Source: Pseudomonas japonica
GTDB lineage: Bacteria > Pseudomonadota > Gammaproteobacteria > Pseudomonadales > Pseudomonadaceae
Length of the DNA: 64,000 nt
Direction of reading: 5' to 3'
NCBI RefSeq assembly: GCF_900188455.1
Contig: NZ_FZOL01000003.1
Span: 124,001-188,000, forward strand
Below are positions 8,585 to 17,428 of the stretch, in pieces. A program made the translations under genes and the position numbers. Positions within the stretch are counted from its first letter, which is position 1. Every line of letters starts with the position of its first letter. The notes under the pieces were generated by a model. It worked only from the letters and a program-made list of their open reading frames with translations, did not search any database and was not told where the DNA came from.

Positions 8585-9256
8585 ATGCCACGCGGCTCAC
8601 ACATGACCAGGCGCTACGGCGGCCTGGAGGGCAGCTTTGCTGCTGCAATCGAGCAGTTCGCAGAAGCGGCGAAGGAGACGATGGACCTGACCTTTCGCGA
8701 GGTCGTCATCATGGTGGGCCGCAAGCTGGTGACCATGTCGCCGGTCGGCAACCCTGATATCTGGAAGGTCAACGTCGAGGCCCAGGGCAGCGCAGCGGGG
8801 CAGATCGCTGCGTACAACGCGAAGGCAGAGGCCATCAATGCCAGCATCACTTCGAACCAGGCCAACTACACCAAGAGCGGTAACCTGAAGGGCGGTTTGC
8901 GGTTGCGCAAGCCGCTGACCAAGCGCGAGCAGCGCGAAAACTTCGGGTTTGGTGTTCGCAAGGTTGGCCAGGGTTATGTAGGCGGGCGTTTCCGCAGCAA
9001 CTGGCAACTCACGACCGGCGTGCCGGCTGCTGGCGAGATCGAGGACATCGAGACCGCCGGCGAGACACTCGACCGGATCATCGTGGCGGCTGGCGACCTC
9101 ACTGCCGGCGAGGTCGCCTACATCGTCAACAACCTGCCATACGCCATTCCTTTGGAGTATGGCCATAGTTCCCAAGCGCCGGCGGGCATGGTGCGAGTCA
9201 CCGTCGCGGACTTTCAGCGCATTGTCGAAGACGCCATCAGGACTCATCGGACATGA
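8585..9256 (+). CDS. HK97 gp10-like neck/tail-completion protein
   Basis: 223-residue basic protein in the gp10/neck slot. It contains VVIMVGRKLVTMSPVGNPD near residues 40-60, which matches the part of gp10-like proteins describing multiple rounds of 'SPVDTG'-like text, and ends with a region including YAIPLEYGHSSQAPAGMVRVT, the conserved 'E-x-GhS-x-qAP-GmvR' block of that family. The ATG at 8585 follows GAGGAAG by five bases. It likely joins the neck to the tail tube. Confidence 0.75.
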   Translation: MPRGSHMTRRYGGLEGSFAAAIEQFAEAAKETMDLTFREVVIMVGRKLVTMSPVGNPDIWKVNVEAQGSAAGQIAAYNAKAEAINASITSNQANYTKSGNLKGGLRLRKPLTKREQRENFGFGVRKVGQGYVGGRFRSNWQLTTGVPAAGEIEDIETAGETLDRIIVAAGDLTAGEVAYIVNNLPYAIPLEYGHSSQAPAGMVRVTVADFQRIVEDAIRTHRT

Positions 9257-9681
9257 GTCAAGCACGAGCCCGACAGGCCATCGAGATCAAGCTCATGGCC
9301 TGGGCCTCGGCACGCCCGATCCGAGTGGCGAACTTCGAGCAGGGTTTCGAAGCGCAGCCCGGTGAAACTTACCTGCAGGCCTTCCAACTCCCTGCGGGCA
9401 CCACCTGCCGGTACCTGGGCGGCGAAGCCTACGAGTACGCCGGCGTGTACCAGGTCAGCATCATCTGTCCCGCAGGCCAGGCGCTGGCGGCTGCCGAAGC
9501 TCTGGTCGAAGACCTTTCGGACCTGTTCCGGGTCGACTCGCCCCTCAGTCGCAACGGCTTCGACGGCATCGTCACGGACCCACTCGAGCAGGGGCCAACC
9601 ATCACCGAGTCGGCGACCTACACGGTCCCCGCCAGCTTCACATACCGCGGCATCGCGGACCAACCGCCCGCTGGGGCATAA
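9253..9681 (+). CDS. Tail terminator-like protein (DUF4128)
   Basis: 142-residue protein similar to DUF4128 phage proteins, located directly before the tail tube gene where lambda gpU-type tail terminators are encoded. Conserved stretches include RQAIEIKLMAWA at the N-terminus and YEYAGVYQVSIICPAGQ in the middle, followed by an Asp-rich helix. It overlaps the neck gene by four bases (ATGA). It would cap the tail tube and join it to the neck. Confidence 0.7.
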   Translation: MSQARARQAIEIKLMAWASARPIRVANFEQGFEAQPGETYLQAFQLPAGTTCRYLGGEAYEYAGVYQVSIICPAGQALAAAEALVEDLSDLFRVDSPLSRNGFDGIVTDPLEQGPTITESATYTVPASFTYRGIADQPPAGA

Positions 9682-9720
9682 CCAACCGCCGCTCGGCGGG
9701 CAACAATGAGGAATCACTCC

Positions 9721-10380
9721 ATGGCTGCAAAATTCCCGCTGCCGAACGGCTCTGTGCTGGAGATCGCCGCGGCGCTCAGCGCGGCTGTCGCCTTCACGGC
9801 ACTGACCAACGCCGCGCCACCGGTTGCCACCGCTGCCGGCCACGAAATCGAGAACGGTGACATCCTGCTGGTGAGCTCCGGTTGGGCACTGATCGCGGAC
9901 CGTGCTGTTCGCGCATCGAATGTTGCTGCCGGCGCCTTTTCCTTGGGTGGACTCAACACCACCAATACCGACAAGTTCACTCCCGGCGCCGGCCTGGGTT
10001 CCGTCCTGCCGGTGTCGTCCTGGGCGCAGATCTCCAAGGTCACTTCCTTCGCATCCTCGGGTGGCGAGCAGCAGTACCTGACCGTCGGCTACCTGGAAGA
10101 CGATGACGACCGTCAGTTCCCCACCAACCGCAACCCGATCACCCTGTCGATCACGGTCGAGGATCAGCCGAGCGCCGCCTACGTGGCTCTGGTCGAGGGC
10201 TACGGCGACAGCAAAGAGCTGACGGTGGTGCGTCTCAAGCTGCCCGGCGGCGATCAGATCCTGTACCCGGGGTATGTGAGTATCACCAGCACCCCGACCA
10301 TGGAGCGCAACCAGCTCATGACCCGAACCATCAGCATCGCCCTGTCGGGCCGCCCCGTCCGCTACATGGCCGGTGCGTAA
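9721..10380 (+). CDS. Major tail tube protein
   Basis: 219-residue tail tube subunit. The N-terminal part is beta-rich with FPLPNGSVLEIAAALSAAVA, then HEIENGDILLVSSGWALI, followed by QQYLTVGYLEDDDDRQFPTN, typical of lambda gpV-like tubes in pseudomonad phages. The ATG at 9721 is preceded by AATGAGG; an earlier ATG at 9706 overlaps that site and is unlikely. It polymerises around the tape measure to form the tail shaft. Confidence 0.83.
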   Translation: MAAKFPLPNGSVLEIAAALSAAVAFTALTNAAPPVATAAGHEIENGDILLVSSGWALIADRAVRASNVAAGAFSLGGLNTTNTDKFTPGAGLGSVLPVSSWAQISKVTSFASSGGEQQYLTVGYLEDDDDRQFPTNRNPITLSITVEDQPSAAYVALVEGYGDSKELTVVRLKLPGGDQILYPGYVSITSTPTMERNQLMTRTISIALSGRPVRYMAGA

Positions 10381-10389
10381 GGAGTCTTC

Positions 10390-10773
10390 ATGGCGAAGAT
10401 CAAGATCGCGCAGAACCCCACCTTCACGACTCTGGTGCAGGTGCCGCGCATCGGCGCCGAGCCGGCTCCCGTGGAGTTCCAGTTCCGCTACATGGACCGT
10501 GTGACCCTGGCCGGCATGTTCGACCGCTGGAACAAGGCGCGCGATGCCTGGGCGGAGGCAGCCAAGAATGACGGTGCTACCTGGGAGGAGGTGACCGCTG
10601 GTGAAATCGCCCTGCAGGCCGAGCAGCTGGGTGAAATTGTCACCGGCTGGGATCTGGAGGACGAGTTCAGCCAGGAAGCAATTGTCGACCTGGTGAGTAC
10701 CTGCACCGGCGCTCCGAAGGCAGTGATCGATGCCTTCCAGTCAGCGTACAGCCCGGCCCGCCTGGGAAACTGA
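10390..10773 (+). CDS. Tail assembly chaperone (gpG-like)
   Basis: 127-residue chaperone between tail tube and tape measure, the lambda gpG slot. The sequence is acidic and helical after residue 35 (YMDRVTLAGMFDRWNKA). Its last codons are CTG GGA AAC followed by TGA, and the heptamer G-GGA-AAC is a classic -1 slippage site, so a fraction of ribosomes should continue into the downstream frame (see the 10390-11087 entry). The protein keeps the tape measure soluble while the tube assembles on it. Confidence 0.85.
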   Translation: MAKIKIAQNPTFTTLVQVPRIGAEPAPVEFQFRYMDRVTLAGMFDRWNKARDAWAEAAKNDGATWEEVTAGEIALQAEQLGEIVTGWDLEDEFSQEAIVDLVSTCTGAPKAVIDAFQSAYSPARLGN

Positions 10774-11087
10774 GGACGGCGGCCAGGGCCTGCTACGAGC
10801 GAGGCCCGTCCGCCGAGCAACTGGCAGCTCTGGGCCTGACCCCGGACGACATCGAGGAGGAAGAGGTAGAGGTCTGGCCTGACGCCTGGCCCGCCTTCCG
10901 CCTGTTCGATGCCATGGGTACCCAGTGGCGTCTGGGACCCGGCGGTCCTTCGGGCCTCGACTACACCGCCATTCCCTCCACAGCTGCAATGCTCGGCATC
11001 AAGCGCCGCGACCTCACTGACATTTTCCCCGATCTCCGCGTGATGGAGGTCGAGGCCCTGGCCGTCATGGCCGAATCCTTGGAGTAG
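10390..11087 (+). CDS. Frameshifted tail assembly chaperone (gpGT-like fusion)
   Basis: Predicted -1 frameshift product. The first 127 residues come from the gpG-like frame; after slippage at 10764-10770, translation resumes at CTG 10770 in the -1 frame and adds 105 residues to the TAG at 11085-11087. The second part (ACYERGPSAEQLAALGL, then VEVWPDAWPAFRLFDAMG, then GLDYTAIPSTAAMLGIKR) resembles DUF1799/gpT-like proteins. That frame has no convincing start of its own after the slip site. The tape measure gene begins four bases later. Spacing, heptamer phase and gene order all match the lambda G/GT system. Confidence 0.82.
10764..10770 (+). other. -1 ribosomal frameshift slippery heptamer
   Basis: GGGAAAC is read in the zero frame as G-GGA-AAC, with the stop TGA immediately after it. 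On tandem slippage both tRNAs re-pair to GGG and AAA. This is the X-XXY-YYZ form used for the lambda tail chaperone. Confidence 0.85.
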
Positions 11088-11090
11088 ATC

Positions 11091-14000
11091 ATGACCACCA
11101 TTGCCTCTCTCGGCCTGCAGATCGATTCCGGTGACGCCGTCGAGGCCAAGGACAACCTCGATCAACTGACTGACGCTGGCAAGCGCAGCGAAGAGTCAGC
11201 GGGCAAGACGGGGAGGGCCTGGGAGTCTGCATTGGGCAGTCTGCAGGGTGACACCCGGCAGATCGTGCAGGAATTGCAGGTGCTCAACGCCAAGCAATCT
11301 GAGCTCGCGCAGCAGATGGCTACCGTGGGGCGTGCGGTCACCAGCGCCTCCACGGCCTTCAGCAGCGCCGCGGCCAACATGACGGCCTTCCGGACCGAAG
11401 CTGCGCAGGCGGGAAAGGTTCAGGAGGTGCTCACCTCTGCGACTGACGCTGGCGCCCAAGCCGGACGGCGGGCTGCGGAGTCCGCCGACGAGCAACAGGC
11501 CAGGATTCTGGCGGTGGCAAGGGCTTCGATGGAAGCCAGCGAGTATGTCCAGACGCTGAACCGGGCAACGGCCCAGACGGCAGAGGTGACCGCTCAGGCG
11601 AACGCTGTCCTTTCAGACAACGCCAGCCGTCAGGCCGCTATCAACAGCCGTGCGCAGGCCATCATTGCAACAGAAGACCGCCTGGCAGATGCCGCGAGGA
11701 AGACGGCCGGCGCGCATAGGGACGAAGGTCAGGCGCTGGATGAGTTACTGGGCAAGATCGATCCAACCGTCGCTGCGATGAGCCGACTGGACCAAATGGA
11801 GCAGAAGCTGAAGGGCTTTCGCTCCAGCGGGGCGCTCGATGCGGAGACGTTCGGCGAGTACCAGGCGAAGATCGACCAGGCTCGCACAGCCCTGGGTGGC
11901 GCCGATACCGCGCTGAACAGGACTGGGATGACGGCCAAGCAAACCGCTGCAGCCCTGCGCATGGTCCCGATGCAGTTCACAGACATCGTGACATCCATCG
12001 CAGGCGGCCAGCCTCTGATGATGGTGGCCATTCAACAAGGCGGTCAGTTGAAAGATTCCCTTGGTGGCATCGGGCCGGCCGCCCGAGCATTGGGTGGCTA
12101 TGTGGCTGGGCTGGTGACCCCGCTGACTGCCGCAGGAGCCGCACTTGCCGCTCTGGGTCTTGCGTACTATCAAGGAAGTAAGGAGCAAGATGCGTTTCGT
12201 CAGAGTCTGGTGACGACAGGAAATGCGGCGGGTGCCACGACCTCTGGTCTGGCCACAATGGCGAAACAGGTTGGCTCGACCGTGGGCACCACGGGAGCAG
12301 CTGCCGCTGTTCTAGCTCAGCTCGCAGGAACCGGAAAAATTGTCAGCTCCAGCTTTGAGCAGATCGCGATTGCCGCCCTCTCGTTCGAGAAGGCGACAGG
12401 AAGGGCTGCGTCAGAAACTGTGGCTGAATTTGCGAAACTTGCAGATGATCCCGTTAAGGCAGTAGTTGCCCTTAACGAAAAATATCATTTTTTGACCTCG
12501 GCCGTTTTCAGTCAGATTCATGCACTTCAAGAGCAAGGAGACACCCTTGGGGCTCAGCAAATTGCCGAGGGTGCATATGCAGATGCCCTGACGAAGCGCG
12601 CCGAAGAGATACAGCGTAATTTGGGGTATGTAGAACGCGCCTGGGACTCTGCTAAGGGTGCGGCTAAGGGGGCCTGGGATGCATTTCTCGACATCGGTCG
12701 AGAGGATGCCTTTGAGGACAAGCTCCGTCGGCTTGAGCAGCGAGCGAACATTGGTGCTGGCGGCCTGGGGGGCGGGCTGCTGTCCGGTTTTGAGGCTGCG
12801 CAGGGCAGCAGAGCAGAGATTGGCAAAGAGTGGACAGCGGTTCTTCAGCAGGAGGTTGATGACCAAGCCAGGGCGCGAGCCGCCATGTTCGAGGCGAGTG
12901 CAGTTGAGAGGGGTACGAAGGCCTATCAGGCTCTGCAGAAGGCGATCGAAAGCACCGCTCCGAAGTCTGAAATACTGAAGAAGGCCCTCGAAGACAATAA
13001 ACGCGAAGTTGCCGAGGCGCGCCGCGCTGGCTATACGATCACTGCTGAGCAGGAAGCTGCTCTGGAGGCGCAGACCAAGGCAAAGTTCAAGCCTGCTGCT
13101 GGACGAGCTTCTGCGGTTAACCTCTCCGGGTTCAACGACCAGAAGAACGCACTGAACGCGATCCTGGCCGAGTACAAGAACCACCAGAAGGAACTGGACG
13201 CGGCGCAGAAGGCAGGCTTGATCTCCCAGGAGTCGTACGCCGCCCAGCGTATCGCAATGGCCGAGCAGGAGAAGGCCGAGGTCACCAACGCCTACGAGGC
13301 CGAGATCAGGGCGCTGGAAGAAGCCAAGGGCCGGAGCAGCACCAGCGCCCAGCAGCGCATTCAGCTCGACCAGAAGATTGCCGACGCACGATCCGCCATG
13401 GTCAAGGCACAGAAGGACTCCGATACCGAACTCTCCGTGCTGGCGACCAATGAACAGGGCAGGCTGGCCAAGCAGACCGCTGCTACCCAGGACTACGTGG
13501 ATCAGTTGGAGCGGCAGCGTGCTGCGCTTTCGACCTCGGGCACGAGGACTGCGAACGCTATCGGCCTTGGAGATCGTCAGCAAGGCTTGCAGCGCGATCT
13601 TGATGGCGTCACCGACCGGTTCAATGACGAGCGAGCAAAGCTTCTCGATCGCCGCCGCACCGCGCCGGATAAGTACAGCCAGAACGATTACGAGCGCGAC
13701 CTGGTCATCTTGGGCAAGGCAGAGGATAAGTACCGAGATACGGTCGTGGACAACTATGACAAGATTTCGGAGGCCCAGGGCGACTGGCGCAAGGGTGCAT
13801 CGTCAGCTTTCCAGAATTACCTGGAGCAGGCTCGGGATGTGGCCGGGCAAACCAAAAGCCTGTTCACCAATGCGTTCTCCAGCATGGAGGATGCGGTCGT
13901 GAACTTCGCCATGACTGGCAAGTTCTCCTTCGCCGATTTCACCAAGTCGATCATTGCTGACATGGCGCGGATCGCGACAAGGCAAGCGGCCTCGGGATTG

Positions 14001-14555
14001 CTGTCCAGTATCGCTGGCACTGCGCTGGGCGCCTGGTTCGGAGGAGGAGGCACCGCAGCCTCGACGGGCGCATCAGGGGCCGCCGGTGCTGCTGGGTCGG
14101 GCGGGTTTGACTACGGGCTGGGTAGCGCTTCATCCGGCATGACTTACACCCCGACGTTTTCGGATGGCGGCTACACCGGTGAGGGCGGCAAGTATGACCC
14201 GGCCGGTATCGTCCATGCCGGCGAGTTCGTGCTTCGCCGGGAAGTTGTGAGCCAGCCGGGCATGCTGGACTACCTCGAAACATTGAACAGCCGTGGTTAT
14301 TCCGACGGTGGTCTTGTGACGTCACTGCCGATACCGCGGCAGATTTCGAGCGCGTCCACGAGCGGCACTTCCATCCAGGTGAGCGCATCGGTCAGCGTCA
14401 ACACTCAGGACACCAGCGGGCAGGGCGGCGAGCTCAATCCAGCACTCCTGCAGCAAAACATGCAGAAGCAGATGCAAGCCGCGGCCGAAAGAGCTGTGGC
14501 TGACTCGTGGCGCCCAGGCGGTGTCAGCTATCGCAACGTGAATCGGAGGGGCTGA
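11091..14555 (+). CDS. Tail length tape measure protein
   Basis: 1154 residues, the longest tail gene after gpJ, immediately after the chaperones. The N-terminal 280 residues are coiled-coil (MTTIASLGLQIDSGDAVEAK start, then many Ala/Glu/Gln heptads). Residues about 290-360 carry hydrophobic segments (LGGYVAGLVTPLTAAGAALA). A second coiled-coil zone covers about 640-900. The C-terminal part has the GYTGEGGKYDPAGIVHAGEFV block seen in lambda-type tape measures, followed by NSRGYSDGGLV. It sets tail length and is ejected with DNA. The stretch 12.4-12.7 kb is slightly AT-richer than its surroundings. Confidence 0.93.
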   Translation: MTTIASLGLQIDSGDAVEAKDNLDQLTDAGKRSEESAGKTGRAWESALGSLQGDTRQIVQELQVLNAKQSELAQQMATVGRAVTSASTAFSSAAANMTAFRTEAAQAGKVQEVLTSATDAGAQAGRRAAESADEQQARILAVARASMEASEYVQTLNRATAQTAEVTAQANAVLSDNASRQAAINSRAQAIIATEDRLADAARKTAGAHRDEGQALDELLGKIDPTVAAMSRLDQMEQKLKGFRSSGALDAETFGEYQAKIDQARTALGGADTALNRTGMTAKQTAAALRMVPMQFTDIVTSIAGGQPLMMVAIQQGGQLKDSLGGIGPAARALGGYVAGLVTPLTAAGAALAALGLAYYQGSKEQDAFRQSLVTTGNAAGATTSGLATMAKQVGSTVGTTGAAAAVLAQLAGTGKIVSSSFEQIAIAALSFEKATGRAASETVAEFAKLADDPVKAVVALNEKYHFLTSAVFSQIHALQEQGDTLGAQQIAEGAYADALTKRAEEIQRNLGYVERAWDSAKGAAKGAWDAFLDIGREDAFEDKLRRLEQRANIGAGGLGGGLLSGFEAAQGSRAEIGKEWTAVLQQEVDDQARARAAMFEASAVERGTKAYQALQKAIESTAPKSEILKKALEDNKREVAEARRAGYTITAEQEAALEAQTKAKFKPAAGRASAVNLSGFNDQKNALNAILAEYKNHQKELDAAQKAGLISQESYAAQRIAMAEQEKAEVTNAYEAEIRALEEAKGRSSTSAQQRIQLDQKIADARSAMVKAQKDSDTELSVLATNEQGRLAKQTAATQDYVDQLERQRAALSTSGTRTANAIGLGDRQQGLQRDLDGVTDRFNDERAKLLDRRRTAPDKYSQNDYERDLVILGKAEDKYRDTVVDNYDKISEAQGDWRKGASSAFQNYLEQARDVAGQTKSLFTNAFSSMEDAVVNFAMTGKFSFADFTKSIIADMARIATRQAASGLLSSIAGTALGAWFGGGGTAASTGASGAAGAAGSGGFDYGLGSASSGMTYTPTFSDGGYTGEGGKYDPAGIVHAGEFVLRREVVSQPGMLDYLETLNSRGYSDGGLVTSLPIPRQISSASTSGTSIQVSASVSVNTQDTSGQGGELNPALLQQNMQKQMQAAAERAVADSWRPGGVSYRNVNRRG

Positions 14556-14893
14556 TGGCGATCGAGACATTCCGTTGGCCGACCTCCAGAGGCGAGACGC
14601 CGGATATCAAGTACCGGGTGCTCGAATCGCGGTTCGGTGGCGGGTACCGGCAGGTGGTCGGCGACGGCCCCAACAACAAGGAGGACAGCTATCCGGTCAC
14701 CGTGAACGGGACAAAGGCTGTGGTGCGCCAGGTCATAGACTTTCTCGACCGGCACGCCGGTGCCAAGGCCTTCCTCTGGACAACCCCGCTCGGCGACCTG
14801 GGGCTGTTCACCTGCACCGATCCCAAGCCCACACCAGTGGGCGGAGGGCGGTTCAAGGTGACCGCCACCTTCCAGCGGGCGAACCACCCGTAA
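14555..14893 (+). CDS. Minor tail protein M-like
   Basis: 112-residue tail protein with the gpM-like motif FGGGYRQVVGDGPNNKEDSY and a C-terminal block KFRVTATFQRA-type (here GGRFKVTATFQRANHP). It begins in the stop of the tape measure gene (TGATG). In lambda gpM forms part of the distal tail hub. An earlier in-frame start at 14507 would lie inside the tape measure gene and is rejected. Confidence 0.85.
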   Translation: MAIETFRWPTSRGETPDIKYRVLESRFGGGYRQVVGDGPNNKEDSYPVTVNGTKAVVRQVIDFLDRHAGAKAFLWTTPLGDLGLFTCTDPKPTPVGGGRFKVTATFQRANHP

Positions 14894-14902
14894 GGACCAT
14901 CC

Positions 14903-15652
14903 ATGTCATTCATTCGAGACATCCAGCTCTTGGAGCCAGGTAGCGAGGTGCTGCTGTTCGAACTCGACGGTTCGGACTTCGGTGCCGATGTGCTGCGGTT
15001 CCACGGGCACTCCATCCCGCACACGCCCGAAGAGCTGGCGGCGGCCGGCGCTGACGCCGATCAACTGCCGGCAAAGTCGATCTGGTGGCAGGGCGAGGAG
15101 TACAGCGCCTGGCCCATGCAGATCGATGGCATCAGCGTGAACTCCGACGGCACTGCAGTGCGGCCCACGCTGTCGGTGGGCAATGTCAATGGCCGCATCA
15201 CTGCTCTGTGCTTGGCGTTCGATGATCTGTTGGAGTTCCAACTGACATTCCGCCACACGCTGAAGCGGTACCTCGATGCCGCCAATTTTCCCGGTGGTAA
15301 CCCAGAGGCCGACCCGAACGAGGAGAGCATCGAGGTCTGGTTCATCGACCAGAAGGTCTCCGAGAACGGCACGCATGTGGCCTGGGAGCTAGCCAGTCCC
15401 GGCGACGTCGGCGGCGAGACGATCGGACGGCAGATGACCCAACTCTGCCACTGGGCCATGACCAATGGCTATCGCGGGCCAAATTGCGGCTACACCGGAC
15501 CGTACTACGACATGGACGGCAACCCGACCGACGATCCTGCGAAAGATCAATGCAATGGCTGTCTGGACTCGGGCTGCGTTGTGCGGTTTGGTGAGGGAAA
15601 CCCAAATAGCTTCGGTGGGTTCCCAGCCGTCTCCCTTATCGCCAGGTCGTAG
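14903..15652 (+). CDS. Minor tail protein L-like (Fe-S)
   Basis: 249-residue gpL-like protein. The N-terminal region (SFIRDIQLLEPGSEVLLFELD) begins the tail hub domain. The C-terminal third has four or more well-spaced cysteines: MTQLCHW, GPNCGYTG, KDQCNGCLDSGC. Lambda gpL binds a [4Fe-4S] cluster through such Cys residues, so the same is likely here. It follows gpM by nine bases and precedes an inserted HNH-like gene, so the normal L-K adjacency is interrupted. Confidence 0.87.
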   Translation: MSFIRDIQLLEPGSEVLLFELDGSDFGADVLRFHGHSIPHTPEELAAAGADADQLPAKSIWWQGEEYSAWPMQIDGISVNSDGTAVRPTLSVGNVNGRITALCLAFDDLLEFQLTFRHTLKRYLDAANFPGGNPEADPNEESIEVWFIDQKVSENGTHVAWELASPGDVGGETIGRQMTQLCHWAMTNGYRGPNCGYTGPYYDMDGNPTDDPAKDQCNGCLDSGCVVRFGEGNPNSFGGFPAVSLIARS

Positions 15653-15748
15653 TAGAGTTACCAAGCGGCTAGGGTAGCTCCCGAAAAGTCGGACCCTAAC
15701 CGACCTGCCGCTCCTTCCGATTAGGGTTCGTACTGTAGGGGTATGAAG

Positions 15749-16381
15749 ATGGCCAAGCTGATTGACCTAACCGGCCAGATTTTTGGTCGGCTCGTTGTTC
15801 TAGGCAAGTTTTCGGGGGAGGCGGGCTTCAAAAGTACCTCCTCCAGATGGTGGTGTAAGTGCGAGTGCGGAGTCGAAAAAACCTACGGTTCGCAAGCGCT
15901 GCGTAACGGCCGCACCAAGTCCTGCGGTTGCTTGGATCTCGATCTCAAGGTGAAGCATGGGATGTACGGAACGCCAACCTATCGTTCATGGAACAGCATG
16001 GTGGCCAGATGCACAAATCCGCGCGCACCCAATTACCAAGACTATGGAGGGGCTGGAGTTGCCGTGCATGAGCGGTGGAGAGACTTCGCGTCGTTCTTTT
16101 CGGACATGGGGGAGCGGCCTGAGGGCACCACCCTAGATCGTATCCATGTGACCGGTGACTATGAGCCGGGTAACTGTCGTTGGGCCTCAAGCGTTGAACA
16201 GCAAAGAAACAAACGTAACAACCATATGTTGACGGCCAATGGTGAGACACGCTGCATTTCTGAATGGGCTGAAATCACTGGTATTCAGAAGGTCACGATC
16301 CGAGCAAGGATTAGAAAAGGATGGTCGCATAGTGACGCCGTGAATACTCCGCCGGAGCCAAGGCGGAAGAGATCAAATTGA
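15749..16381 (+). CDS. Inserted HNH/AP2-like phage endonuclease-type protein
   Basis: 210 residues from the ATG at 15749 (AGGGG seven bases upstream; the ATG at 15743 abuts that site). Cys pairs in WWCKCECG and SCGCLD suggest a zinc ribbon. The central block YRSWNSMVARC, then YQDYGGAGVAVHERWRDF, then TTLDRIHVTGDYEPGNCRWA is shared by many phage-encoded homing-type proteins. A helix-turn-helix-like tail follows. It separates gpL from gpK and ends in its own terminator, so it is a mobile insertion. Nuclease activity is an inference. Confidence 0.7.
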   Translation: MAKLIDLTGQIFGRLVVLGKFSGEAGFKSTSSRWWCKCECGVEKTYGSQALRNGRTKSCGCLDLDLKVKHGMYGTPTYRSWNSMVARCTNPRAPNYQDYGGAGVAVHERWRDFASFFSDMGERPEGTTLDRIHVTGDYEPGNCRWASSVEQQRNKRNNHMLTANGETRCISEWAEITGIQKVTIRARIRKGWSHSDAVNTPPEPRRKRSN

Positions 16382-16389
16382 ATAAGGAG

Positions 16390-16412
16390 CCCGCAGAGAT
16401 GCGGGTTTTTTT
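16390..16412 (+). terminator. Terminator abutting the gpK start codon
   Basis: Stem CCCGCA/TGCGGG with loop GAGA and seven T, ending one base before the gpK ATG at 16413. The only Shine-Dalgarno-like sequence (AAGGAG, 16385-16389) lies before the stem, so folding would bring it to normal distance from the ATG. Confidence 0.75.
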
Positions 16413-17168
16413 ATGCGCAAGCACATACTGATAGCTATCGCGAAACACGCCTCGGATTGCTACCCAGCGGAATCCTGCGGCCTGCTCCTGGCCGTGGACC
16501 GCAAGCAGGTCTACTTCCCCTGCGCGAACGTGGCCAGCGAGCCGACCGAAGAATTCCGTATCTCCCCGGAGCAGTACGCCGAGGCGGAAGACCAGGGGAA
16601 GGTGATCGGCATCGTGCATTCGCATCCAGACGCCACCAGCCGGCCGTCACCGCGCGACCTGGCTATGTGCGAAGCCACCGGCCTGCCGTGGCACATCTTG
16701 TCCTGGCCCGAGGGTGACCTGCGGACCATCACCCCTACCGGCGACACGCCGCTGCTGGGGCGACCGTTCGTGCACGGTGCCTGGGACTGCTGGCAGGTGT
16801 GTGCCGACTGGTACAGGCGGGAATGGGGGCTGGATTTCCCTACGTATGTGCGGGAGGACGGCTGGTGGGAGAGGCCCGATGGCCCGAGCCTGTACGAGCA
16901 GACCTACGAGGCCGCCGGCTTCTACCAGGTCAGCCAGCCACAGCGCGGGGACTTGGTGGTGATGGCGGTGGGGCGTACCGCGCACCCGAACCACGCAGGC
17001 ATCTACCTGGGTGCCGACGTGCAGTTGCCAGAGCGGCACCCGCAGGTCTTCGGGCCTGGACCCTTCCTGCTGCACCACCTGTACGGCAGGCCATCAGAAA
17101 TCATCGTGTTCGGCGGCCCATGGCTCGACCGGACGCGCCTTGTGTTGCGTCATCGAGAGGCGATATGA
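16413..17168 (+). CDS. Tail tip peptidase, gpK-like (JAMM + NlpC/P60)
   Basis: 251-residue two-domain peptidase of the lambda gpK type. Domain 1 (residues 1-105) has the JAMM metal motif: E20, H69-S-H71, then S79 and D82. Domain 2 (110-245) is NlpC/P60-like with Cys126 in GAWDCWQV and His194 in HPNHAGIYLG. It is involved in tail tip assembly and may cut peptidoglycan during entry. It normally precedes gpI directly; here a 3.6-kb cargo cassette intervenes. The start abuts a terminator hairpin. Confidence 0.92.
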   Translation: MRKHILIAIAKHASDCYPAESCGLLLAVDRKQVYFPCANVASEPTEEFRISPEQYAEAEDQGKVIGIVHSHPDATSRPSPRDLAMCEATGLPWHILSWPEGDLRTITPTGDTPLLGRPFVHGAWDCWQVCADWYRREWGLDFPTYVREDGWWERPDGPSLYEQTYEAAGFYQVSQPQRGDLVVMAVGRTAHPNHAGIYLGADVQLPERHPQVFGPGPFLLHHLYGRPSEIIVFGGPWLDRTRLVLRHREAI

Positions 17169-17428
17169 AATCGAAAGCAATAAATTGTGAATTTTCAATC
17201 AGTAGTGAATCCGACGCGCGAGGTCATAAAGAATGGGCATCGAAGCGGTGGATATCCAGCGACTCGGATAGCTGTGTCGTATACGAGTCCTGGGCAAGGG
17301 CGAATTCAACTCACATAAAGTCGGTAGACGTTGCTTTGGAAGTCCATAACCAATCTGCCCATTCGAATGACGAGCACACCGATGATCAGATGCTGTCCGA
17401 GCTCCCCCTCGTCGACCAGCGGCGATGA
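17165..17428 (+). CDS. Possible small hypothetical protein after gpK
   Basis: An 87-residue open frame whose ATG overlaps the gpK stop by four bases (ATGA). It is polar, Ser/Asp-rich and without recognisable domain. Its last 123 bp run antisense to the end of the retropepsin-like gene, which argues against it; the coupled start argues for it. It may be a degenerate remnant at the cassette boundary. Confidence 0.25.
   Translation: MKSKAINCEFSISSESDARGHKEWASKRWISSDSDSCVVYESWARANSTHIKSVDVALEVHNQSAHSNDEHTDDQMLSELPLVDQRR

Noticed and set aside
12411..13583. 390-codon minus-strand frame within the tape measure gene
   Set aside because: Antisense to a complete tape measure reading frame; no ribosome site or domain.
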